Source: GCA-2715965 sp047608975
GTDB taxonomy: Bacteria; Verrucomicrobiota; Verrucomicrobiia; Limisphaerales; JAYPXF01
NCBI GenBank assembly: GCA_047608975.1
Contig: JBLFYM010000216.1
Location: forward strand, 1-8,099
Direction of reading: 5' to 3'
Length of the DNA: 8,099 nucleotides
Below are positions 1-6,148 of the stretch, piece by piece (position 1 is the stretch's first letter; the number at the start of each line of letters is the position of its first letter). A program made the translations under genes and the position numbers. The notes under the pieces are model-generated. The model did no database searches. It was not told the DNA's origin and saw only the letters and a list, made by a program, of their open reading frames with translations.

Positions 1-195
1 CACAAAGCCGTCTTCGAACACATCCCGCACTACTTCAAAAAGTGCGGTGCCAAGCCAGCTCTTGCGGGCGTCACGATTCACGTTCAGGAAATTGGCCAGG
101 CTGTAAACCTTGTCCTCGTTTACTTTCCCATCGCCGGTGATCTGCCGGATGAACGGAATGTGGAGTCATTCGTTGGGTGGTGTCGGTTTGGGCAT
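1..195 (-). pseudogene. 5' part of a TerB-like/BRCT-associated helical domain gene with an in-frame TGA
   Basis: The minus strand is open from 165 to the left edge and encodes a peptide beginning LHIPFIRQITGDGKVNED and ending DVFEDGFV. Its pattern is two 'DG-(K/F)-V' motifs about 45 residues apart with an acidic/aromatic helix and a Ser-Trp between them. This resembles the small helical domain I know from the N-terminus of some BRCT-domain and TerB-like proteins; that match is from memory and only moderately sure. No ATG, GTG or TTG lies between the stop at 168-166 and the domain. In the same frame, an ATG at 195-193 has an AAGGA ribosome-binding site at 203-199 and gives MPKPTPPNE before that TGA. 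So the gene appears to start at 195 and to be interrupted at codon 10 by a nonsense mutation or a base error (TGG would give Trp). It lies 37 bases downstream of the beta-helix gene on the same strand, so it may share its transcript. The gene is incomplete at the left edge. Confidence 0.55.
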
Positions 196-198
196 ATT

Positions 199-203
199 TC
201 CTT
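199..203 (-). promoter_or_regulatory. Shine-Dalgarno AAGGA for the left-edge gene
   Basis: The minus strand reads GAAGGAAAT directly before the ATG at 195-193, giving a purine-rich AAGGA three bases from the start codon. It supports 195 as the true start of the interrupted left-edge gene. Most other genes here have weaker or no such site. Confidence 0.45.
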
Positions 204-232
204 CGGCGATGCATTTGCGATCAGGGGTTGAA

Positions 233-1678
233 CTAGCGGAGGTTTCCCTCTGCGAGCGCTGATTTCGTGAGCCTGGTTTTGCCGCCGAATGAATTGCCAT
301 TGAGCAGAATCTTCCGATTGCTTCGGTCGACGGTAAGATCCGTCCCCGCGTCCACCGTCCGCGCGACGCGGCAACCCGTGATCGTTACATCGGAGGAATC
401 CTTGAGCACGATTCCCGATCCGCAGTCGGTGAGAATCAATGAACTCAGCGTGAACCCGTCGCAGTTGCGCAGGATCAATGCGCCGTCGCCGGTGGTGAAT
501 TTGTGAAGTGTCGAGTTTGCGATCAGACAATCGGCGCTGTTTTCGAAGAGGATTGTTCCCGGTCGGACGAACTGTCTTGGATTGAAGGTATTTCCCGAGA
601 GCACCACGCGTTGGGAATTGCTCACATGCAGGTTCGCCGGTTTGGGGGCGAAGAAGTTATTGCCGTTGATGGCCACATCGTGGCAGTGATCGACCACGAT
701 GTTCGTGCTGGTGTCGCTTAAGACGTTGCCGGAGATGGTCACGGAATTGATCGGGTAGATTGCCTTTCCCGCGAGCCGGATATTCGCTCCACCCGGAGCG
801 ATGGTCTTGTCCCGGTCTTTTCCATAATTGGCCGAATGTTGAATCGTGCAGCCGGTGATGGAAATCTCCGCGATCGACTGGGCACGTGTGTCCGGAGTCC
901 CGGACACATCGATCAGAATGTTTGCCGCAGTCGTCTTGGTCACATCGTCCGGCATATTGGCCTCGATGTCGCAGCCGGTGACCTGGAGATTTCGAACATT
1001 CCCATCACGTACCACGATTCCGCCCTGGCGATTGTAGGAGATGTGGGAATTGCAGATGTTGATCTGATGAAGGTTGACGTCATCGAGATACAGGCCGATC
1101 CCGGAGTTCTCGTACAGGTGACAATCGGACACGATCACATTCCGGTTGCGATCCACCAGATGGACAGCGTGTCGGCACCAACGCACGGACGTCCGGCTGA
1201 TCACCGCCTGCACGGTGCGCACCAGTTCGATTCCGTCCGCTTCCGGATGATTGCCCACGATCTCGATCCCGGACACGATTGGCATCCGCTGGTGCCAGGT
1301 CTCAGGTTTGAATGACTTCGGTGAACCCGTGCCCTCATGTGAACCTATGAATCGCAGAGCTGGCCCCGGACCGTCCATGATGAGGGTGACGCCCCCCGCT
1401 GCCTGCACCGTTACGGCGCCATGCCGCGCCAGATCGATTTCCAAGGTCCGGGTGATTCGCAGCGCTTTCGATTGTCCCAGCAGCAGATTGCCCGCTCCCT
1501 CATCAATTCGCCGCTGCAGCTCGGTCGTCGAATCCGGCATCGAGGCCAAGTCTGGGAACTGCGCCAATGTCTGCGCCTGACCGAGATACGAAATTCCGGT
1601 GAGAAGCATGAACAAAATCAACGGAGCGAATAAGACATGCGCGGTTGTGCTGTGAAATCTCAGGGTCATGCCGGGCAT
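233..1678 (-). CDS. secreted right-handed parallel beta-helix repeat protein
   Basis: This is an exported protein of about 481 residues. From the ATG at 1678, residues 1-35 look like a signal peptide: a short basic start, then a hydrophobic stretch containing VLFAPLILFMLLTGI, with likely cleavage after AQA. A region of about 100 residues follows. From about residue 135 to the end there are stacked coils of roughly 20-25 residues, most carrying a turn of the form (I/V/L)-x-G-N or (I/V)-x-G-C (VTGCDIEAN, ITGCTIQHS, ISGNVLSD, INGNNFFAP, LSGNTFNPR, ITGCRVART, LNGNSFGG). This is the pectate-lyase-like beta-helix fold (PbH1 repeats) used by polysaccharide lyases, hydrolases and adhesins. No catalytic residues can be assigned, so the substrate is unknown. 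The frame continues upstream to an ATG at 1744 and a TTG at 1753, but those starts place a long Arg/Trp-rich segment before the signal peptide. An ATG at 1669 is also possible. No start has a good ribosome-binding site. The gene is divergent from the LamG-like gene. Confidence 0.8.
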   Translation of the reverse strand: MPGMTLRFHSTTAHVLFAPLILFMLLTGISYLGQAQTLAQFPDLASMPDSTTELQRRIDEGAGNLLLGQSKALRITRTLEIDLARHGAVTVQAAGGVTLIMDGPGPALRFIGSHEGTGSPKSFKPETWHQRMPIVSGIEIVGNHPEADGIELVRTVQAVISRTSVRWCRHAVHLVDRNRNVIVSDCHLYENSGIGLYLDDVNLHQINICNSHISYNRQGGIVVRDGNVRNLQVTGCDIEANMPDDVTKTTAANILIDVSGTPDTRAQSIAEISITGCTIQHSANYGKDRDKTIAPGGANIRLAGKAIYPINSVTISGNVLSDTSTNIVVDHCHDVAINGNNFFAPKPANLHVSNSQRVVLSGNTFNPRQFVRPGTILFENSADCLIANSTLHKFTTGDGALILRNCDGFTLSSLILTDCGSGIVLKDSSDVTITGCRVARTVDAGTDLTVDRSNRKILLNGNSFGGKTRLTKSALAEGNLR

Positions 1679-1800
1679 CAAATCACGGGATGGCCCAATA
1701 CGCCAGCGCCAGCAACGGGACAACCAAGATTGGAACAAGGGCATGGAGACCAAAACGTGCTTGCCGGCACCGGTGATTCAGGATTGGTTCTTCCCCGCCT
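1679..1800. promoter_or_regulatory. divergent intergenic region
   Basis: These 122 bases separate the divergent beta-helix and LamG-like genes and should hold both promoters. I see no convincing -35/-10 pair on either strand. There are two overlapping short palindromes, GCCGGC at 1763-1768 and CACCGGTG at 1768-1775, about 25-40 bases before the plus-strand ATG. They could be an operator, but sites this short occur by chance in GC-rich DNA. Confidence 0.35.
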
Positions 1801-2499
1801 ATGAAGAGACATATTCTCGGACTCATTTTGGGTCTCACATTTACCTCACCGTCGTTTGCCGCAGAAACCTTTCATGGACCGTTGGCCAAGAAAGGCGCGC
1901 TGCTTTTCTCAGATGAGTTCGAGCGGTCCGAATTGGGAAAATGGAAGGTGATTATCCCCGGCTTCAAAGTTGTGGGCGGGGTCCTGGTAGGGACGCAGGA
2001 TCGGGCCGATCACGGATCGGTGGGACGGGTGTATGTACCGATGGAGGATGTGATCGTGTCATTTCGATTCAAGCTCGCGGGTTCGCCGAGATTCAACGTG
2101 GTGTTCGACGACAAGAATCACAAAGGCTCGCACGCCGGACATATCTGTCGGGTTGCCTTCGCCCAGAAACAGATCCGCCTGGGCGACGACCGGGAAGGCA
2201 TCATGCGCAACGACATCTTCGCGATGCGTCGCGATCCGGAGCGCAAAGATGCTGCGGAGAAGATGCTGGCAGGTCGCGGATTCAGTGCCCGGGCAGACTT
2301 GGAATCGGAACGTTGGTATTCTGTGAGTATCGAGATTCTCAGCGACGAGATGCGCGTCAGCCTGGATGGCAAGGTGGTCGGTTATCTGAAATCTCCGGGT
2401 CTGGCACATCCGACCAAGGAATCCGTGCACTTCACTGTGAGTGGCAATGCAACTCATTTTGACGATGTGAAAATCTGGCGGGCGCTGACAAAAAAGTAA
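1801..2499 (+). CDS. secreted LamG-like (concanavalin-fold) protein, DUF1080/3-keto-disaccharide hydrolase-like
   Basis: This 232-residue protein begins with a clear signal peptide (MKRHILGLILGLTFTSPSFA, cleavage near residue 20). The mature part has the layout of a single concanavalin A-like jelly-roll domain. An opening LFSDEFERSELGKWKV (about 35-50) matches the 'LF.D.F.R..L..W.v' start of these folds. Next come 'GGVLVG', a mid-region strand VIVSFRFKLAG, then ERWYSVSIEI, the 'V.LDGK.VG' strand near 190, and a closing HFDDVKIWRA. The pattern is that of Planctomycetes/Verrucomicrobia secreted proteins annotated as LamG-like or as the DUF1080 (3-keto-disaccharide hydrolase) family. Such proteins bind or cleave carbohydrate outside the cytoplasm. 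A specific activity cannot be read from the sequence, and a purely binding role is equally possible. The ATG at 1801 is chosen because it gives the signal peptide; no Shine-Dalgarno site is visible. The next gene begins 60 bases on, same strand, so the two may be co-transcribed. Confidence 0.7.
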   Translation: MKRHILGLILGLTFTSPSFAAETFHGPLAKKGALLFSDEFERSELGKWKVIIPGFKVVGGVLVGTQDRADHGSVGRVYVPMEDVIVSFRFKLAGSPRFNVVFDDKNHKGSHAGHICRVAFAQKQIRLGDDREGIMRNDIFAMRRDPERKDAAEKMLAGRGFSARADLESERWYSVSIEILSDEMRVSLDGKVVGYLKSPGLAHPTKESVHFTVSGNATHFDDVKIWRALTKK

Positions 2500-2506
2500 G
2501 CTGCCC

Positions 2507-2519
2507 GGGGCCGCGCCCC
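2507..2519 (+). other. GC-rich hairpin between two plus-strand genes
   Basis: GGGGC-CGC-GCCCC is a perfect five-pair stem with a three-base loop, 8 bases after the LamG-like gene stop. A second inverted repeat, TGGAC/GTCCA (2521-2537, seven-base loop), follows at once. No T-tract follows either, so they do not make a standard intrinsic terminator. They could be a pause, a partial terminator or a 3' RNA-stabilising element that lowers expression of the downstream transporter. Confidence 0.35.
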
Positions 2520-2559
2520 ATGGACATTGCCAGTCCAATTAATTAGAACGGACGCCGCC

Positions 2560-3540
2560 ATGATTCAAACGCTCCGTTGGTGCACCAATCTTTTCCCCGT
2601 CTGGGTCCTGATCGCCGGGATCTGGGCAATGTCAGAGCCGGCTCATTTCACGTGGTTCAACAAGCCCAAGATAATATGGGGTCTCGGCGTGATCATGCTC
2701 GGCATGGGCATCACGCTGAAGTTGGATGACTTCAAACAGGTCCTGAAGCTGCCGAAGCCGATTGCGCTGGGGGTCGGAGCGCAGTTCCTGATCATGCCGT
2801 TGCTGGGCTGGAGCATCGCCACGCTGATGAATCTGCCGCGCGAATTTGCGATCGGATTGATCCTGGTCTCTTGCTGTCCGGGCGGAACGGCTTCGAACGT
2901 AGTGGCCTACATCGCCCGTGCCCATTTGCCGCTTTCGTTGCTCATGACCATGTGCTCCACCCTGGCGGCGATCGTGTTGACGCCGTTGCTGAGCAAGTTC
3001 TATTTGTCGGAGATCATTCAGGTGGATGCGGTGGGGCTGTTCATGAGCACAGTGAAGGTGGTGCTCGCTCCGGTGCTGCTGGGAGTTCTGCTTCACCACC
3101 TGTTCCCCCGCGCCGTGACGGCCGTGGGAGACGTTGCCCCGTTGATCTCTGTGATCACCATCGCCCTGATCTGCGGAAGCATCATTGGTGGCAACGTGAG
3201 CGCCATCAAGGAACACGGCGGATCGCTGATCCTCGCGGTGGTACTGCTGCACGGGTTGGCGTTTCTGCTGGGCTATTTCTTCGCCCGCCTCTTCGGCTAT
3301 GATGAGTTGATCCGTCGCACGGTATCGATCGAGGTGGGCATGCAGAATTCCGGACTGGGAACCGTGCTCGCGAATGCGCACTTCGCGAACCAGGCAACGG
3401 GAGTGTGTCTGCCCGCAGTTCCCTGCGCGATCTCAGCCACGGTTCATTCGATCATCGGGAGTATCCTGGCTGCGATCTGGCGTTCCCGATTGCCAAAAGA
3501 AACTCCCGTGCCGTCCTTGCCGGAGCAGGCGACGGAGTAA
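2560..3540 (+). CDS. bile acid:sodium symporter (BASS) family transporter
   Basis: This is an integral inner-membrane protein of 326 residues, close to the usual BASS size, with about nine or ten hydrophobic segments. It probably couples sodium entry to uptake of an organic anion; the substrate cannot be told from sequence. Family signatures are visible: CCPGGTASNVVAYIAR at about 105-120 (the Pro-Gly-Gly...Ser-Asn motif of the first unwound crossover helix) and EVGMQNSGLGTVLA at about 258-271 (the second crossover motif, with the conserved Glu, Gln and Asn near the sodium sites). A long N-terminal amphipathic and hydrophobic region (LFPVWVLIAGIWAM) precedes GLGVIMLGMGITL. The ATG at 2560 is preferred. 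The frame opens upstream at a TTG (2527), but the extra 11 residues are polar and unlike the family. The gene follows the LamG-like gene on the same strand. Its stop lies 4 bases from the convergent lipoprotein gene's stop. Family assignment is confident, transport role likely. Confidence 0.88.
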   Translation: MIQTLRWCTNLFPVWVLIAGIWAMSEPAHFTWFNKPKIIWGLGVIMLGMGITLKLDDFKQVLKLPKPIALGVGAQFLIMPLLGWSIATLMNLPREFAIGLILVSCCPGGTASNVVAYIARAHLPLSLLMTMCSTLAAIVLTPLLSKFYLSEIIQVDAVGLFMSTVKVVLAPVLLGVLLHHLFPRAVTAVGDVAPLISVITIALICGSIIGGNVSAIKEHGGSLILAVVLLHGLAFLLGYFFARLFGYDELIRRTVSIEVGMQNSGLGTVLANAHFANQATGVCLPAVPCAISATVHSIIGSILAAIWRSRLPKETPVPSLPEQATE

Positions 3541-3544
3541 CCCT

Positions 3545-4531
3545 TTATTGTTTCTCCAATGGTTCGAAGAGCGGTCTGACGAAGCCATTTGTCATGGCGT
3601 GGTAACGGGCTCCGATTTCGGCTCCGAATTTCCTCATCACCGGGGCGAGTTCAGGGTCTGTGATTTCACTGAGTACCTTCTCCATGCTCTTCAGACCCTT
3701 GCCGGTAAGCCAGGGTTCAATCGCCCCCATGACCTCCTCTCCCATCACCTCGGTGTCGCTGGCCAGCAGCGATACGAGGGCCTGACACACTGCCTCATTC
3801 GGTCCTTTGTCTTCCCTGAAATCAAGAACGGTGAGCGCCATCGCCTGCGACTGAATGGTGTCGCTGTTCAATGCTGCGATTATTTCTTCGAGCTTTGAAT
3901 TCCGATTCACGAGATCGAGGTCTTTCAGATTGAGCGGCAGATTGAGCGGTGGTGGAATACTGCCTGGCAGGTCGGGCATCCGTTCTTTCATTGGAAAGGC
4001 GGAAGGGGTCAGCGCCATCCGACTGAGCTTGCCATTGCCCAGAACAGCCCGGGTCCGCCCGCCGAATTTGGGCAGCTGGTTGAAGGTCTTGAGCGATACT
4101 GATTTGACCTTGAGATCGCCGGTCAGAACCTGACCGGGATGTTTGTGGGCCAAGTTGTCGTCCCAAGCGAGCGCCTGTCCTTGGTTCCAATTTGTGTTTT
4201 CTGTGAGGGAGATGCTCCAGATCACAGAATAGCGGCGTTCATCCAGTGCCTTTCTGATATCGTCCACCTCGGCTGGTGCGGTATCCAAGGCAGCCAGTGC
4301 GCCCAACAGTGCCTCGGGTCCATCCGGACCAATGGAATTCGTCTGGCAATGGGCGAGATAGGCCTGGCCGATCAGTTTGAGCTGCGCGGCTTTTTTGGCA
4401 TTGTAATTCGCGTCCACCGAGGCGCCGATCTTTCGCAGTTGAGCCTCCTGTTCCTCCCGGCTGTCGCCGCATCCCACGAGGATGAGTGCGGTTGCGACCA
4501 GGGCGGCAGAGCGATGTCGGATGTTCTTCAT
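3545..4531 (-). CDS. lipoprotein of unknown function with a prepilin-like and a HEAT-like region
   Basis: I do not recognise a named family for this protein of about 328 residues. The start at 4531 gives a typical lipoprotein signal: MKNIRHRSAALVATALILVGC, with a basic n-region and a lipobox LVGC whose Cys is residue 21. It should be anchored in the outer or inner membrane, facing the periplasm. Residues about 50-155 contain QLKLIGQAYLAHCQTN, RYSVIWSISL and a GQVLTGDLKVKSV segment. This recalls the prepilin-like DUF1559/'dG-V' layout common in Planctomycetes and Verrucomicrobia, but weakly. A Pro-rich linker follows (near 190-200), then a helical stretch (about 208-315) with HEAT/ARM-like spacing. 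A longer start at 4555 overlaps the oxidoreductase gene by 16 bases and puts eight polar residues before the signal, so it is less likely. The gene begins 8 bases after the oxidoreductase stop, suggesting one transcript and probably coupled translation. A function cannot be assigned. Confidence 0.75.
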   Translation of the reverse strand: MKNIRHRSAALVATALILVGCGDSREEQEAQLRKIGASVDANYNAKKAAQLKLIGQAYLAHCQTNSIGPDGPEALLGALAALDTAPAEVDDIRKALDERRYSVIWSISLTENTNWNQGQALAWDDNLAHKHPGQVLTGDLKVKSVSLKTFNQLPKFGGRTRAVLGNGKLSRMALTPSAFPMKERMPDLPGSIPPPLNLPLNLKDLDLVNRNSKLEEIIAALNSDTIQSQAMALTVLDFREDKGPNEAVCQALVSLLASDTEVMGEEVMGAIEPWLTGKGLKSMEKVLSEITDPELAPVMRKFGAEIGARYHAMTNGFVRPLFEPLEKQ

Positions 4532-4539
4532 TTCTGTTT

Positions 4540-5895
4540 TCAAGCGAGTGTCCATCCTTTCCGATACTCGCGACGAAGAAAACGTTCAGCTTTTGATGAA
4601 TTCGGAATCTTCATGTTTGCCGCATCCCAAGTGATATTTTCCCCGGCACGGTAAGCCACGTTGCCCAGGTGGTTGGCTTCGGTGAGGGGGCCGGCGTAGC
4701 CGAAATTACAGGTGGTCGGTTCCCCGGTCTTGCAGGCGCGGAGCCATTCGGCGTGGTGGCCGATGGAGCGGGGGATCGTCGGTTCCGGGGCCTGAAAGCC
4801 CCTGAACTTGTCTTCCGGCAGGAGCAGATGCTTGCGGTAATCGGAAAGCAGCATGCCGTCGTCGCCAATAAAGAGAACGCCGCTGCCCCACTGGGGAATG
4901 CCTTTGTTCGTCCAGATCTCGGGTTTGTTTTCACCCTGATGCCAGGTGAGCGTCAGTCCCGGCCGTTTGCCGCGCGGGCCGTAGGTATATTTGGCTGCCA
5001 TTGATGCCGGTGCGATTTCCGGATGCGCGGGCGGCCCGGATGCTTCGACCGCGATGGGGGCATCGAGATCCAGCGCCCAGAAGGGGAGATCGTTCCAATG
5101 ACTTCCGAGATCTGACATCGTGCCGTTCCCAAAATCCCACCAGCGATACCACTTGGGTCCGGGGAAATAGATCTCGTGATACGGGCGGTAGGGCGCCGGA
5201 CCGAGCCAGAGATCCCAGTCGAGATAGTCCGGAGGGGTCATCGATTCCTTGGGGCGCTCAAATGACCAAACCCGATCCTTGTGCTGCTTGGAATCCGCCT
5301 GGCTTTGCCAACCCCAGGCGCGGCTGACCCAGACATGAACCTCGCGAACCGCACCGATCGCTTGCGCGCGGATCAGTTCTACGACCTCACGATAATTGTT
5401 GCTGGCGTGAATCTGTGTGCCCATCTGTGTGGCCACGCCGGCCTTCGCGGCGGCTTCCGTGATCACTCGCGCCTCGTAGACATCGCGGGTCAAAGGCTTC
5501 TCGCAATACACATGCTTCTTCATCTGCAAAGCCGGCAGAGTCGCAAAGGCGTGGGTATGTTCGGTGGTGCTCACCACCACGGCATCGACGTCCTTCACAT
5601 CGTCGTAGAGTTTGCGAAAGTCTTTGTACTTCCGGGCTTTGGGAAACTTTGAGGCGGCGTATTCCAGGTTCTTGGAATTCACATCACACAGGGCGACGAT
5701 GTTTTCAGAATTCTGCGTGGAGCGCAGATTGCTGCCGCCTCTTCCCCCCGCGCCGATGATGGCCAGGTTCAGTTTTGAACCCGGCGACTTGGAATGCACG
5801 ATCGCGGGAAAACCGGCGATTGCTGATCCGGCAAGAACGGTCTGGCCGAGGAATGTACGCCGGGATTGCGCGGTAGGGGAGGCGGTCTGATTCAT
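4540..5895 (-). CDS. Tat-signal Gfo/Idh/MocA family oxidoreductase
   Basis: This 451-residue NAD(P)-dependent sugar-type dehydrogenase probably acts outside the cytoplasm. It starts with a twin-arginine signal: SRRTFLGQ at residues 11-18, then a moderately hydrophobic stretch ending near AIVHSK. A Rossmann domain follows, with NLAIIGAGGRGG at 43-54 and an acidic residue at the end of the second strand (CDV, 70-72) that suggests NAD(H) preference. TTEHTHA (110-116) and the family hallmark EKP at 132-134 (its Lys is the usual catalytic or substrate residue) come next. The C-terminal substrate domain includes WLGPAPYRPYHE, WDFGNGTMSD and GSHWNDLPFW (264-273), all typical of the large Planctomycetes/Verrucomicrobia branch. 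Members oxidise, reduce or epimerise sugars, inositols or 3-keto-glycosides. No substrate can be named. The 5895 ATG has no strong ribosome-binding site and is preceded by six C residues. The lipoprotein gene follows 8 bases downstream on the same strand. Confidence 0.9.
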   Translation of the reverse strand: MNQTASPTAQSRRTFLGQTVLAGSAIAGFPAIVHSKSPGSKLNLAIIGAGGRGGSNLRSTQNSENIVALCDVNSKNLEYAASKFPKARKYKDFRKLYDDVKDVDAVVVSTTEHTHAFATLPALQMKKHVYCEKPLTRDVYEARVITEAAAKAGVATQMGTQIHASNNYREVVELIRAQAIGAVREVHVWVSRAWGWQSQADSKQHKDRVWSFERPKESMTPPDYLDWDLWLGPAPYRPYHEIYFPGPKWYRWWDFGNGTMSDLGSHWNDLPFWALDLDAPIAVEASGPPAHPEIAPASMAAKYTYGPRGKRPGLTLTWHQGENKPEIWTNKGIPQWGSGVLFIGDDGMLLSDYRKHLLLPEDKFRGFQAPEPTIPRSIGHHAEWLRACKTGEPTTCNFGYAGPLTEANHLGNVAYRAGENITWDAANMKIPNSSKAERFLRREYRKGWTLA

Positions 5896-5901
5896 GGGGG
5901 G

Positions 5902-5929
5902 ATTCTTGGCACCCTCGGCGTGAATTCAA
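5902..5929 (-). promoter_or_regulatory. possible promoter of the oxidoreductase gene, perhaps leaderless
   Basis: On the minus strand, TTGAAT (5929-5924) and AAGAAT (5907-5902) lie 16 bases apart and each resembles a sigma-70 box in four or more positions. The -10-like box ends six bases before the ATG, so a transcript starting here would have almost no leader. Such weak matches occur often by chance. Confidence 0.22.
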
Positions 5930-6148
5930 TCACGAAGATTACCTACATGTGGGAATTTCCGGCGGACTCTGTGACCCCCCACGGGCTGATTTCTGCGACT
6001 GAGGTGAAGGTGGTGCACGCTGTTGACCGCGATCAGCGAGGAGGCGTCCGGGTAGAACTTGTCTGTGATGTGTGGTTTGGAGTCGATTGACAGTAACCTT
6101 TCCCCTCTTACACGTCAGGCATCCGTGACATGATTTGCCCGGCCGCTG
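5930..6148. other. intergenic region with no recognised gene
   Basis: The gap between the divergent oxidoreductase and sigma factor genes spans 5896-6148. The reading frames crossing it on both strands are low-complexity and Arg/Gly/Gln-rich, and I treat them as chance. I see no tRNA, no clear terminator and no riboswitch. It probably holds both promoters (listed separately). Confidence 0.5.
6087..6114 (+). promoter_or_regulatory. possible sigma-70 promoter upstream of the sigma factor gene
   Basis: TTGACA at 6087-6092 is a perfect consensus -35 box. It is followed after 16 bases by TACACG (6109-6114), a partial -10 box. The ATG lies 34 bases further on, leaving a short leader. The -10 match is poor and no extended -10 TG is seen. 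Confidence 0.3.

Noticed and set aside
1..195. TGA decoded as an amino acid (changed genetic code) in this organism
   Set aside because: The oxidoreductase and sigma factor genes end with ordinary TGA stops at natural lengths, and Trp is coded by TGG throughout.
836..1315. Long plus-strand open frame opposite the beta-helix gene
   Set aside because: The composition is His/Asp/Ile-rich and shows no family pattern. The minus-strand beta-helix protein over the same bases has a signal peptide and clear repeats, so this is a shadow.
1763..1775. Overlapping palindromes GCCGGC and CACCGGTG before the LamG-like gene
   Set aside because: They are six and eight bases long and expected by chance in GC-rich DNA; there is no repeat or promoter element to support an operator.
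2507..2519. Intrinsic terminator after the LamG-like gene
   Set aside because: The stem is good but no T-tract follows, so it is listed only as a hairpin and not as a terminator.
2632..3381. Long minus-strand open frame opposite the transporter
   Set aside because: It is Gln/Arg/His-rich, with no hydrophobic core or known motif, and lies fully across a well-supported BASS gene on the other strand.
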